NCBI GenBank assembly: GCA_051880395.1
Contig: JBJENW010000342.1
Coordinates: 1 to 6,699, forward strand
Origin: JBJENW01 sp051880395
GTDB lineage: Bacteria > Bacillota > Clostridia > Lachnospirales > Lachnospiraceae
Length of the DNA: 6,699 nt
Direction of reading: 5' to 3'
The notes under the pieces are model-generated. The model did no database searches. It had not been told where the DNA came from and saw only the letters and a list, made by a program, of their open reading frames with translations. The translations under genes were made by a program, and so were the position numbers. Of this stretch, positions 1 to 5,688 are shown in pieces (positions within the stretch are counted from its first letter, which is position 1; every line of letters starts with the position of its first letter).

Positions 1-2
1 CC

Positions 3-59
3 TGGTACCGCATTTCTCATATTTATGTGGGGATCACCAGGATCGCGGAGCTGGTATAG
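3..59 (+). CDS. Possible C-terminal tail of an unrecognised + strand gene (partial)
   Basis: Reading from base 3, an open frame of 18 codons (WYRISHIYVGITRIAELV) runs in from the left edge and stops at TAG 57-59. It would converge on the minus-strand operon and end about 40 bases before that operon's terminator hairpin. The residue mix looks protein-like, but 18 codons without a stop is not significant in itself and I recognise no family. It could equally be non-coding. Sequence to the left of the window would settle it. Confidence 0.22.
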   Translation, partial: WYRISHIYVGITRIAELV

Positions 60-100
60 AGAATTTACTGATAAATCCAAATATACCCTCTTTTAAAAGT

Positions 101-133
101 GGAAGCCCGCTGAAATCCATTCTGCGGGCCTCC
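101..133 (-). terminator. Intrinsic terminator of the TRAP/oxidoreductase operon
   Basis: GGAAGCCCGC (101-110) pairs with GCGGGCCTCC (124-133), giving nine of ten base pairs with one A/C mismatch, around a 13-nt loop. Read on the minus strand, the hairpin begins 6 nt after the stop codon of the last operon gene (TAA at 141-139) and is followed by ACTTTT. The U tract is short, but the stem is G+C-rich and correctly placed. Read on the + strand there is no U run after the stem, so it mainly serves the minus-strand operon. Confidence 0.75.
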
Positions 134-138
134 TGTCA

Positions 139-1296
139 CTATTTCCCTACATCTCTGCCAAGTGTAATCTCCGCAGAGGAAAAATTTTCAACACTTTTTG
201 TTTTTTCAAAAAAATGAGGCATTCTCTTTATCATAGTCCCCTTTCGATAGAATTCATCATCTTTCCGAATCGGCAATTCTACCGTTTGACGCAGGGCATG
301 AGATTTGTAAATAGCCGCAATCAGCTCAATAGCCTTTCTCCCTTCCTCGCCTCCTGTCAAAAGTTTTTCCTCACCGTCAATCGCCTTCAGGAGATTTAAT
401 ATCTGCGCTGGATGTCCCTCCAGAGCAAGTTCCGGAATCTCCCTGTAGATACGGTCCAGTTCTTTTTCATATTCCACATTTTCTTTCGGAAAACCGTTAG
501 GAAGCGGTACTGACGCTGCAGGCTGCCAGGGAATACTGAGCCTACAGCGCTCCGTTTGAAAAACCATCTCCTGTGCCTCTCCGTAATCCACAATCGAAGT
601 AACAATATGCGCAAACATTTCCGGATACTCCAGAACAGCCATTCCCACATCCTCAAGCTCAGAATTATGGTGAGCTACATTCTTCATTACTGCCGTCACT
701 GACTCAGGCATTCCCAGCATCCACAAAAGCAGGTCAATATGATGAACTGAATGACTGGTAAAACATCCTCCACATTCCTTCTCCCAGGTTCCTCTCCACC
801 AAAGATCATAGTAGTTTTCTCCACGCCACCAAAGAGAATTTACAATTGCATGAGTCACTCGTCCGCCGATTTTCTTCTCCAGCATTGTATGGATACGCTG
901 CATCGGTGTCTTGAAACGATTCTGACAAACAACACTAAGACATTTCCCTGTTTCCACAGAAGTACTGATCATCTTGTCACATTCCTCAAGAGAGTTGGCC
1001 ATGGGTTTTTCAACCAAAACATGACAGCCGGCTTTCATTGCCTTCACCGTATATTCCTCATGTGCAGACGGTGGAAGACATACAGAAACAAGATCAATCT
1101 CTCCATCTTTCAGAGCCTCGTTCATATCTGTATAAGCCTTTGCATACTTCAGTTTTTGCTTTTTTATAAGTTCCTCTGCTTTATCTCTGTAAATATCGAT
1201 TACCGCACGCACTTCACATCTGTCCGGAAACATCCTATATGCCTCTGCATGAACCGCCGCGATTGCTCCCGCACCCACAACTGCTACTTTTATCAT
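139..1296 (-). CDS. Gfo/Idh/MocA-family NAD(P)-dependent oxidoreductase (second enzyme, 385 aa)
   Basis: Likely a cytoplasmic NAD(P)-dependent sugar or polyol dehydrogenase of the glucose-fructose oxidoreductase / inositol dehydrogenase / MocA family. An N-terminal Rossmann fold shows VAVVGAGAIAAVHAEAY (residues 4-20), and E96-K97-P98 supplies the usual catalytic lysine. Residues 156-188 carry WWRG, YYD, WWRGTW and a GG...H185-H-I-D188 segment like those of sugar-nucleotide 3-oxidases and glycoside oxidases. The column that holds the catalytic Asp in inositol dehydrogenase is Ser181 by eye alignment; other members of this subgroup have Asn or Ser there. An upstream in-frame ATG at 1311 is rejected because GGAGGA, 5 nt before the ATG at 1296, is an excellent ribosome binding site and the fold starts at once with MIKVAVVGAG. 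It is the last gene of the operon, 11 nt after the previous stop. Family is certain; substrate is unknown. Confidence 0.93.
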   Translation of the reverse strand: MIKVAVVGAGAIAAVHAEAYRMFPDRCEVRAVIDIYRDKAEELIKKQKLKYAKAYTDMNEALKDGEIDLVSVCLPPSAHEEYTVKAMKAGCHVLVEKPMANSLEECDKMISTSVETGKCLSVVCQNRFKTPMQRIHTMLEKKIGGRVTHAIVNSLWWRGENYYDLWWRGTWEKECGGCFTSHSVHHIDLLLWMLGMPESVTAVMKNVAHHNSELEDVGMAVLEYPEMFAHIVTSIVDYGEAQEMVFQTERCRLSIPWQPAASVPLPNGFPKENVEYEKELDRIYREIPELALEGHPAQILNLLKAIDGEEKLLTGGEEGRKAIELIAAIYKSHALRQTVELPIRKDDEFYRKGTMIKRMPHFFEKTKSVENFSSAEITLGRDVGK

Positions 1297-1300
1297 GCTT

Positions 1301-1307
1301 TTCCTCC
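1301..1307 (-). promoter_or_regulatory. Ribosome binding site that fixes the start of the 385-aa oxidoreductase
   Basis: On the minus strand the order is TGA (stop of the 358-aa enzyme, 1310-1308), then GGAGGAAAAGC, then ATG (1296-1294). The GGAGG core directly follows the upstream stop codon, so ribosomes ending the first enzyme are ideally placed to start the second. This argues for coupled, near-equal translation of the two oxidoreductases and against the upstream ATG at 1311, which would put this site inside the coding region. Confidence 0.8.
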
Positions 1308-2384
1308 TCATCCTATTTTTATTGCCATATTCTCTGCACGAATAGCCAATTCAATGGCCTTAAATTCCGTTTCCTGATCAAAAGCATTTGTTGTCCTATC
1401 CAGACAGTCACGAATCAACTGTCCAAAGAATGGGAAACCCACTGTTCCTGCTGCTTTAATGTGATGCTCTCCCTCATGATTTACTAGATACACGTGATCC
1501 CCATCTCTATCATTTGCCACATCAATATATTTTCTCAGCTCCAAATATCCGTCCGTACCAATAATAAAGGTTCTCCCATCTCCCCACGCTCCAAGTCCAT
1601 CCGGCGTAAACCAGTCAAGGCGCCCATAAGCAACCACACCATTATCGCAAGTCAACATCATATCACCATAATCCTCAAAACCAGGATAATCTTTATGTTT
1701 CAGATTTCCTACTCTGCTTCTCTCTATTGTGGCATCTTTTGCCCCAGCATAAATCAGCATCTGTTCTATTTGATGAGATCCGATATCAGTAAGAATACCT
1801 CCATACTGACTTTTATCAAAGAACCAAGCCGGTCTGGTATTTAACGAAGCTCTGTGGGGACCAAATCCGTTTATTGCAACCACGTCCCCGATCGCTTTCT
1901 CCTGTATCAGTTTCTGTGCATATACAGCAGCCTCCACATGACGACGCTCACTGTAGTAAACAGCGTATTTCCTTCCCGTCTCATCCACTGCCTCTCTGGC
2001 CGTCTCAAGCTGCTCCATAGTAATTAACGGCGGTTTGTCAACGAAATAATCCTTGCCGTGAGCCATTGCCTCAAGACCAATTTCGCAGCGCTCCTTTGGA
2101 ATTGCAGCCGACATTATCAGCTTAATCCTGTCATTTTCTAATATTTCTTCTCTACATCTGGCAGCTCTTACCTCAGGATACCGCCTACAATACTCTGCCA
2201 CCTTCTCCGGCGATGGATCGTAAACCATTGTCAAAGAAGCTCCGGCTTCTGAAAGTCCATTGCTCATCCCATAGATATGACCATGATCCAAGCCAATTAT
2301 TCCTACTTGAAACTCCCCCCTGGCACAAACCGGTTTCACCGTACCTCTGGGTGCATAATTCTGTCCATCATTTTTTATCTGCAT
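1308..2384 (-). CDS. Gfo/Idh/MocA-family NAD(P)-dependent oxidoreductase (first enzyme, 358 aa)
   Basis: Likely a cytoplasmic dehydrogenase using NAD(P) on a sugar, sugar acid or polyol. After a 26-residue N-terminal extension, the Rossmann segment VGIIGLDHGHIYGM (27-40) departs from the usual GxGxxG by having GLDHGH, a variant seen in some members. D116-K117-P118 replaces the usual EKP but keeps the catalytic lysine. The second motif, GGILTDIGSHQIEQML (195-210), supplies D200 and H204 in the catalytic Asp-x3-His arrangement. Length is normal for the family. The start at 2384 is supported by AAGGAGGT, whose first bases are part of the dctM-type stop codon, 7 nt before the ATG. The gap to dctM is 12 nt. 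It differs greatly from the adjacent 385-aa enzyme, so the pair is not a recent duplication. Substrate is unknown. Confidence 0.92.
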   Translation of the reverse strand: MQIKNDGQNYAPRGTVKPVCARGEFQVGIIGLDHGHIYGMSNGLSEAGASLTMVYDPSPEKVAEYCRRYPEVRAARCREEILENDRIKLIMSAAIPKERCEIGLEAMAHGKDYFVDKPPLITMEQLETAREAVDETGRKYAVYYSERRHVEAAVYAQKLIQEKAIGDVVAINGFGPHRASLNTRPAWFFDKSQYGGILTDIGSHQIEQMLIYAGAKDATIERSRVGNLKHKDYPGFEDYGDMMLTCDNGVVAYGRLDWFTPDGLGAWGDGRTFIIGTDGYLELRKYIDVANDRDGDHVYLVNHEGEHHIKAAGTVGFPFFGQLIRDCLDRTTNAFDQETEFKAIELAIRAENMAIKIG

Positions 2385-2396
2385 AAGACAACCTCC

Positions 2397-3677
2397 TTAT
2401 CTCACCAGTCCCGGAAGAAACGTTACAATTTCCGGAAACAGATACATTAAAAACAATGCAGCAAAAATTACTCCAATAAACGGAAGAAGCGGTTTTACAC
2501 TTTTTTCCAGAGGCAATCCGGCCACACCACAGGCAATGAAAAGGAACGTACCAACCGGTGGAGTAATGGCTCCTATCTGCATTACAATAATCATGATCAC
2601 ACCATAATGAATGGGATCAAATCCAAAAGCATTGCCAACCGAAACTACAATACCGCCAAACATCGCCACAATGATAGTAGGATCAAGAAAACATCCTAAT
2701 ATCATGAATACAACAACCAGGAACAAGGTCGCCAAATGAGGACTCTTTAATGTATTAACGGCAAAATCCAAAACCTCATTCTGAAGCTGCATTCTCACCA
2801 GCACATTAGCCAGTACACCTGCCGCAGAAATTGTCATAAACACAACTGCCGTAGTCACTGCAGATTCCAATAATATCTCCGGAAAATCCCTGATTTTTAC
2901 CTTTTTAGAAATAAAGAAACCATAAAAAAGGCTGTACGCAATTGCAAGCACACCAGATTCCGTTGGTGTAACAAACCCAAAGACAATTCCACAGAGGATG
3001 ATCAGAGGCGTTAAGAGTGCTCCAAAAGACTGTATAGATGTACGTATAAAATTTTTAAGAGAAAATTTTGTAATCGGAATATCATATCCTCTTCTGCGGT
3101 AGGCCACATAATTTACCCCGCACTGCATCATCATTACCAGGATACCTGGCAAATACCCGCCCAAAAATAGTTTTGCCACCGGAGTTTCTGTATAGAAAGA
3201 ATATAGAATCATGATAATACTGGGAGGAATAATCGGGCTGAGCATCGAGGAACCAGCCGTAACAGCCACTGCATAATCTTTATCATACCCCTGCTTCTCC
3301 ATAGCAGGGATCAGCATACCTCCAATAGCGGAAGCATCTGCCGCACCGGATCCCTGGATGCCTCCAAAAAGAGCGGAAGTCAAAATATTCACATAACCCA
3401 ATCCACCCTTAAACTGCCCCACGGCAGAATTGGCAAACCCCACCAGCTTATCTGTAATCTGGGCCTTTCCCATAATATTCCCGGCAATGATAAAAAAGGG
3501 GATCGCCATAAGCGAAAAAGAATTGACACTTCCAAACATGCGAATCGTAACCAGTGAAAAGGGAATATCCATGGAAATCACAAAAATGATTGCTGTCATC
3601 AGCGTAGCCATGAATATAGGAAATCCCAGAAAAATAAACAAAAGCAGTACTGCAAACACCAGCAAAGCCTGAATCAT
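2397..3677 (-). CDS. dctM: TRAP transporter large membrane subunit (DctM type)
   Basis: The ion-coupled transport subunit of a tripartite ATP-independent periplasmic (TRAP) carrier, which moves the bound solute across the cytoplasmic membrane with cation (usually Na+) symport. The 426 residues are almost wholly hydrophobic, with about a dozen membrane segments, which is normal length. The DctM family is recognised by FGGIQGSGAADASAIGG (104-120), IIPPSIIMI (149-157), GFVTPTESG (234-242), LDPTIIV (331-337) and GAITPPVG (369-376). The paired half-motifs TPTESG and TPPVG reflect the internal repeat of this elevator-type fold. The start overlaps the dctQ stop as ATGA (3677-3674), with AAAGGAGG 7 nt before the ATG. 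This implies translational coupling with the small subunit, as expected for two proteins that form one complex. Confidence 0.96.
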   Translation of the reverse strand: MIQALLVFAVLLLFIFLGFPIFMATLMTAIIFVISMDIPFSLVTIRMFGSVNSFSLMAIPFFIIAGNIMGKAQITDKLVGFANSAVGQFKGGLGYVNILTSALFGGIQGSGAADASAIGGMLIPAMEKQGYDKDYAVAVTAGSSMLSPIIPPSIIMILYSFYTETPVAKLFLGGYLPGILVMMMQCGVNYVAYRRRGYDIPITKFSLKNFIRTSIQSFGALLTPLIILCGIVFGFVTPTESGVLAIAYSLFYGFFISKKVKIRDFPEILLESAVTTAVVFMTISAAGVLANVLVRMQLQNEVLDFAVNTLKSPHLATLFLVVVFMILGCFLDPTIIVAMFGGIVVSVGNAFGFDPIHYGVIMIIVMQIGAITPPVGTFLFIACGVAGLPLEKSVKPLLPFIGVIFAALFLMYLFPEIVTFLPGLVR

Positions 3678-4165
3678 ACCGCATCCTCCTTTCCCGGTTT
3701 TTCAAATAATGTAACAATATACTCCATGATCAGATAGGCGCATCCTACCGGAATGGATGCATAGAACCAGGCCATAGACATATTTGGTAGGTTCTGTAGC
3801 ATAGTTTTTGTGCTGTCCAATGTATAGCTGATACCTTCCCTGGTGACGGCCGCCAGCGCTATGATAACAATTATAGTGGCAACTTTTTTCGCAATATTCA
3901 CCTGAGAGGGTTTTAATATTTTATTCAAAAAAAATTCTACACTCAAATGAGAATTATTTTTTACGCCCACACTTGCCGCCAGAAATGCCACCCAGATTGC
4001 TGTCAAACGCACCACTTCATCACCCCAGGCAAAAGGACGCAAATCTGCTGATGTGAAATATCGCAGTATAATCTGTACTAAACTTAAGGCTACGACTCCC
4101 GCAAGCAAAATAACTATTGCTGCGGCGCGTATTTTGCACAAAATATCATAAATTCGTTTTAACAT
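3674..4165 (-). CDS. dctQ: TRAP transporter small membrane subunit (DctQ type)
   Basis: The small integral-membrane partner of the DctM-type subunit; in the family it scaffolds the large subunit and helps dock the binding protein. The 163 residues predict four membrane helices, roughly 14-34, 52-69, 93-110 and 130-152, the standard number and length. Family signatures are QIILRY (31-36), W47-x2-E50-x2-R53 before the second helix, and the SHLSVEFF segment (72-79). The start at 4165 has AGGAGG only 4 nt upstream, somewhat close, and part of that site can fold into a hairpin with bases 4191-4196. The stop overlaps the next start by 4 nt. Transport substrate cannot be inferred from this subunit. 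Confidence 0.94.
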   Translation of the reverse strand: MLKRIYDILCKIRAAAIVILLAGVVALSLVQIILRYFTSADLRPFAWGDEVVRLTAIWVAFLAASVGVKNNSHLSVEFFLNKILKPSQVNIAKKVATIIVIIALAAVTREGISYTLDSTKTMLQNLPNMSMAWFYASIPVGCAYLIMEYIVTLFEKPGKEDAV

Positions 4166-4171
4166 AAGACC

Positions 4172-4196
4172 TCCTGAACCAGTAACAAAATCAGGA
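4172..4196 (-). promoter_or_regulatory. Stem-loop masking part of the dctQ ribosome binding site
   Basis: On the minus-strand transcript, UCCUGA (4196-4191) can pair with UCAGGA (4177-4172) across a 13-nt loop. The second arm contains the AGGA of the dctQ Shine-Dalgarno sequence AGGAGG (4175-4170). The stem is six perfect pairs, moderate in strength. It could lower dctQ, and through coupling dctM, translation relative to dctP. Regulation is inferred; only the complementarity is seen. Confidence 0.45.
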
Positions 4197-4228
4197 AAGG
4201 GAGTACCTTGCTAAAGCAGTACTCCCTT
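4197..4228 (-). promoter_or_regulatory. Intercistronic hairpin between dctP and dctQ (partial terminator or mRNA stabiliser)
   Basis: AAGGGAGTAC (4197-4206) is perfectly complementary to GTACTCCCTT (4219-4228), ten base pairs, and TGC/GCA (4209-4211 with 4216-4218) can extend the stem inside after a two-base bulge, leaving a TAAA loop. On the minus-strand transcript it lies 21 nt after the dctP stop. The following CCUUUCCUGAUUUUG is a poor U tract, so full termination is unlikely. Such a structure usually makes binding-protein mRNA more abundant than the permease part, by partial termination or by blocking 3' exonucleases. Confidence 0.7.
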
Positions 4229-4249
4229 CACGACTTCTTAACCTTAGGT

Positions 4250-5335
4250 TTATTTCTTCATTTCAATAATCATGTCAATAAAGGAATTCCAGTTTTCACC
4301 CTTCGCTCTGTACTCATCAAGCATAGGCGCACATGCCTCAACCCATTTATCCAGATCCTCAATCTCTGTAACAGTAACGCCTTCTGACTTCATAACCTCC
4401 AGAGCCTTTTCATTATCTTCATCGTCCAAAGCATCCTGATATGCCTCAGTAGCATCTACAGACTCTTTTATTATCTGCTGCAGATCCTCGGGAATCCCTT
4501 TAAACCAACTGTCATTAAAATAAAATTCAATACATGCCATACAGTGATTTGTGACTGCCAGATACTTCGCATTATCCTGGAACTTCATGGAGTTGATCAT
4601 GGAAGGGGATGCTTCCATACCATCCATAACCTTGGTCTGAAGAGCTGTATAAACCTCATTCCAATCCATAGTTGTACCGGAAGCACCAAGATGCTCGAAC
4701 ATGGAAATATAAACAGCATTGGGACCTCTCATTTTCAGACCTTTAATGTCCTCCAGCTTTGTTACAGGCTGTGCTGTCAGCATATCTCTGGATCCCATGG
4801 ACATTGTTCCATATGTATAAAAACCGTAGGAACTCAGACGATTATTTACTTCATCCTCCATAGCGCGGGTAATCTCGCGATACTGCGCATTGCTGTCGAA
4901 CAGGAAGGGAAACTCATACATCTGCAATTCAGGTACCCATACTCCTGGTCCCGTTCCCGGTGCTGCCAGCACCAGTTCCAGTGCTCCGGCTTTACACATT
5001 TCAACCTGCTCAGACTGGCTCCCAAGCTCATTTCCAAAGTTTGCGGTCGTCTTAATACGCCCTCCTGATTTTTCTTCCACAGTCTTGCAGAAAAATTCCA
5101 GAGCCTTCCCGATAGTTCCTGTCTGCGCCTGATTTGTGGAGGACCTCAACTCATACACTTTTCCATCAGCCTTGCTTTCCTCTTTCTTCTCTTCTGCTTT
5201 TGTCTCTGCAGCCGCCTCTGTTTTTGCCGTTTCCGTCGCAGCAGCCTGGGTTGCAGAAGCACTTTGCTTTTGTCCGCATCCTGCCATACATACCACAGTC
5301 AGTACAGCCACTGCTAATAGTGCTTTTTTTCTCAT
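4250..5335 (-). CDS. dctP: TRAP transporter solute-binding lipoprotein (DctP type)
   Basis: The extracytoplasmic receptor that captures the solute and delivers it to the DctQM membrane complex. The N-terminus is a lipoprotein signal: MRKK, a hydrophobic run, and a lipobox ending MAGC with the lipidated Cys at residue 20, as needed in a cell without an outer membrane. Residues 21-58 are a low-complexity Ala/Glu/Lys/Thr tether. The binding domain (59-361) has the DctP-family landmarks YEFPFLF (140-146), GSRDML (181-186), the LEDIKGLKMRGPN segment with Arg203, the residue that usually salt-bridges the ligand carboxylate, and MDGMEAS (237-243). The 361-residue length is normal plus tether. The start has AAGGAG 8 nt upstream. 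It is the first gene of the operon, facing the AraC regulator. Arg203 suggests a carboxylic-acid ligand; its identity is unknown. Confidence 0.95.
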   Translation of the reverse strand: MRKKALLAVAVLTVVCMAGCGQKQSASATQAAATETAKTEAAAETKAEEKKEESKADGKVYELRSSTNQAQTGTIGKALEFFCKTVEEKSGGRIKTTANFGNELGSQSEQVEMCKAGALELVLAAPGTGPGVWVPELQMYEFPFLFDSNAQYREITRAMEDEVNNRLSSYGFYTYGTMSMGSRDMLTAQPVTKLEDIKGLKMRGPNAVYISMFEHLGASGTTMDWNEVYTALQTKVMDGMEASPSMINSMKFQDNAKYLAVTNHCMACIEFYFNDSWFKGIPEDLQQIIKESVDATEAYQDALDDEDNEKALEVMKSEGVTVTEIEDLDKWVEACAPMLDEYRAKGENWNSFIDMIIEMKK

Positions 5336-5363
5336 AAATTCCTCTCCTTTGCATTTAGTTTTT

Positions 5364-5385
5364 GATAATCACCCTCTGCATTATC
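5364..5385 (-). repeat. Inverted repeat in the dctP leader or start region
   Basis: GATAAT (5364-5369) and ATTATC (5380-5385) are perfect inverted copies separated by 10 bases. With the proposed -10 at 5398-5393 the repeat covers about +1 to +22 of the transcript, so it could be a 5' stem-loop protecting the mRNA or a second protein operator. The arms are short and A+T-rich, so chance is possible. Confidence 0.35.
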
Positions 5386-5392
5386 TGAATAT

Positions 5393-5421
5393 ATTTTATC
5401 ATTTTGTTAATTTGCAAACAA
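5393..5421 (-). promoter_or_regulatory. Likely sigma-A promoter of the dctP operon
   Basis: On the minus strand, TTGTTT (5421-5416), a 17-bp spacer and TAAAAT (5398-5393) preceded by TGA form a weak -35 with an extended -10 (TGnTAAAAT). A nearby alternative is TTGCAA (5417-5412), an 18-bp spacer and TATATT (5393-5388). Either predicts a start near 5380-5387 and a leader of about 45-50 nt. The weak -35 next to a tandem direct repeat fits an activator-dependent promoter. Confidence 0.55.
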
Positions 5422-5457
5422 TTGTAATAGCTGTTTCTAACATTGTAATTTATGCTT
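5421..5457 (-). promoter_or_regulatory. Tandem direct repeat, 21-bp period: candidate AraC-type operator
   Basis: On the minus strand, AAGCATAAATTACAAT (5457-5442) and AAACAGCTATTACAAT (5436-5421) match at 12 of 16 positions, including the whole 8-mer ATTACAAT. The offset is exactly 21 bp, two turns of the helix. Each copy has two boxes (AAnCA and ATTACAAT) about one turn apart, as expected for the two helix-turn-helix units of an AraC monomer. The proximal copy ends at the -35 element, the usual position for AraC-family activation. The divergent regulator at 5689 is the obvious candidate to bind it. Binding is inferred. Confidence 0.55.
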
Positions 5458-5551
5458 TCTTTAGATGACATCTGCCTTTTCTGTCCTTTTACGTTCAGAA
5501 TGCTCCTCGACTTCTTTGATCTGTAAATTACATCTATATATTTTTAATTAT

Positions 5552-5581
5552 TTGTTCTATTTTCCTATCTTTTTGTATGAT
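5552..5581 (+). promoter_or_regulatory. Possible promoter of the AraC-type gene
   Basis: TTGTTC (5552-5557), an 18-bp spacer and TATGAT (5576-5581) give a fair -10 with a poor -35, predicting a leader of about 100 nt. Other -10-like words (TATAAA at 5600-5605 and 5646-5651, CATAAT at 5652-5657) lack a good -35. In such A+T-rich sequence the choice is uncertain. Confidence 0.28.
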
Positions 5582-5648
5582 TTTATGCTACTCTTAAGTT
5601 ATAAAAAAATGTGTATTTCATCAAATCAGAAAGAAATCTGTTTTTTAT

Positions 5649-5664
5649 AAACATAATATACAAA
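5649..5664 (+). promoter_or_regulatory. Operator-like half-site just upstream of the AraC-type gene
   Basis: AAACATAATATACAAA matches the distal operator copy AAGCATAAATTACAAT at 12 of 16 positions, and the proximal copy at 10. It faces the regulator gene and ends 13 bases before its AGGAG site, so a bound protein could block transcription or its start (autorepression). It is a single copy with no partner 21 bp away, and A+T-rich DNA gives such matches easily. Confidence 0.25.
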
Positions 5665-5688
5665 CTTTAGTCAACACAGGAGAACACA

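Larger units (their letters stand above)
5336..5688. other. A+T-rich divergent control region between dctP and the AraC-type gene
   Basis: These 353 bases hold no convincing gene. The dctP-proximal half carries the dctP ribosome binding site, an inverted repeat (5364-5385), the likely promoter (5393-5421) and a 21-bp-spaced direct repeat (5421-5457). Two short symmetric sites follow: AGATG-A-CATCT (5463-5473) and TGTAA-A-TTACA (5522-5532). The regulator-proximal half is very A+T-rich, with a possible promoter (5552-5581), an operator-like sequence (5649-5664) and the regulator's AGGAG ribosome binding site (5678-5682). Confidence 0.8.

Noticed and set aside
751..1377. A 208-codon + strand open frame opposite the 385-aa oxidoreductase
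   Set aside because: It is antisense to a well-supported enzyme gene, has no family features and a residue mix rich in Cys, His and Phe, typical of a shadow frame.
139..2384. The two adjacent oxidoreductase genes as a recent tandem duplication
   Set aside because: Their nucleotide-binding segments, catalytic motifs and lengths differ throughout (GLDHGH/DKP versus GAGAIA/EKP), so they are distant paralogues.
4544..5068. A 174-codon + strand open frame opposite dctP
   Set aside because: Antisense to a confidently identified binding-protein gene; no recognisable domain, and a His/Cys-rich shadow composition.
5411..5425. TTTGCAAA and ACAATTGT palindromes, considered as a catabolite-repression (cre) site
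   Set aside because: They lack the central CG and flanking pattern of a cre box, and the word overlaps the -35 and operator already described.
5627..5646. CAGA...TCTG followed by TTTTTT, terminator-like, on the + strand
   Set aside because: Only four base pairs with a T/T mismatch beyond them; too weak, and it would lie within the regulator's own leader.
5465..5650. A 61-codon + strand open frame inside the divergent control region
   Set aside because: No Shine-Dalgarno sequence before its ATG, and its Phe/Leu/Tyr-rich content simply reflects T-rich DNA.
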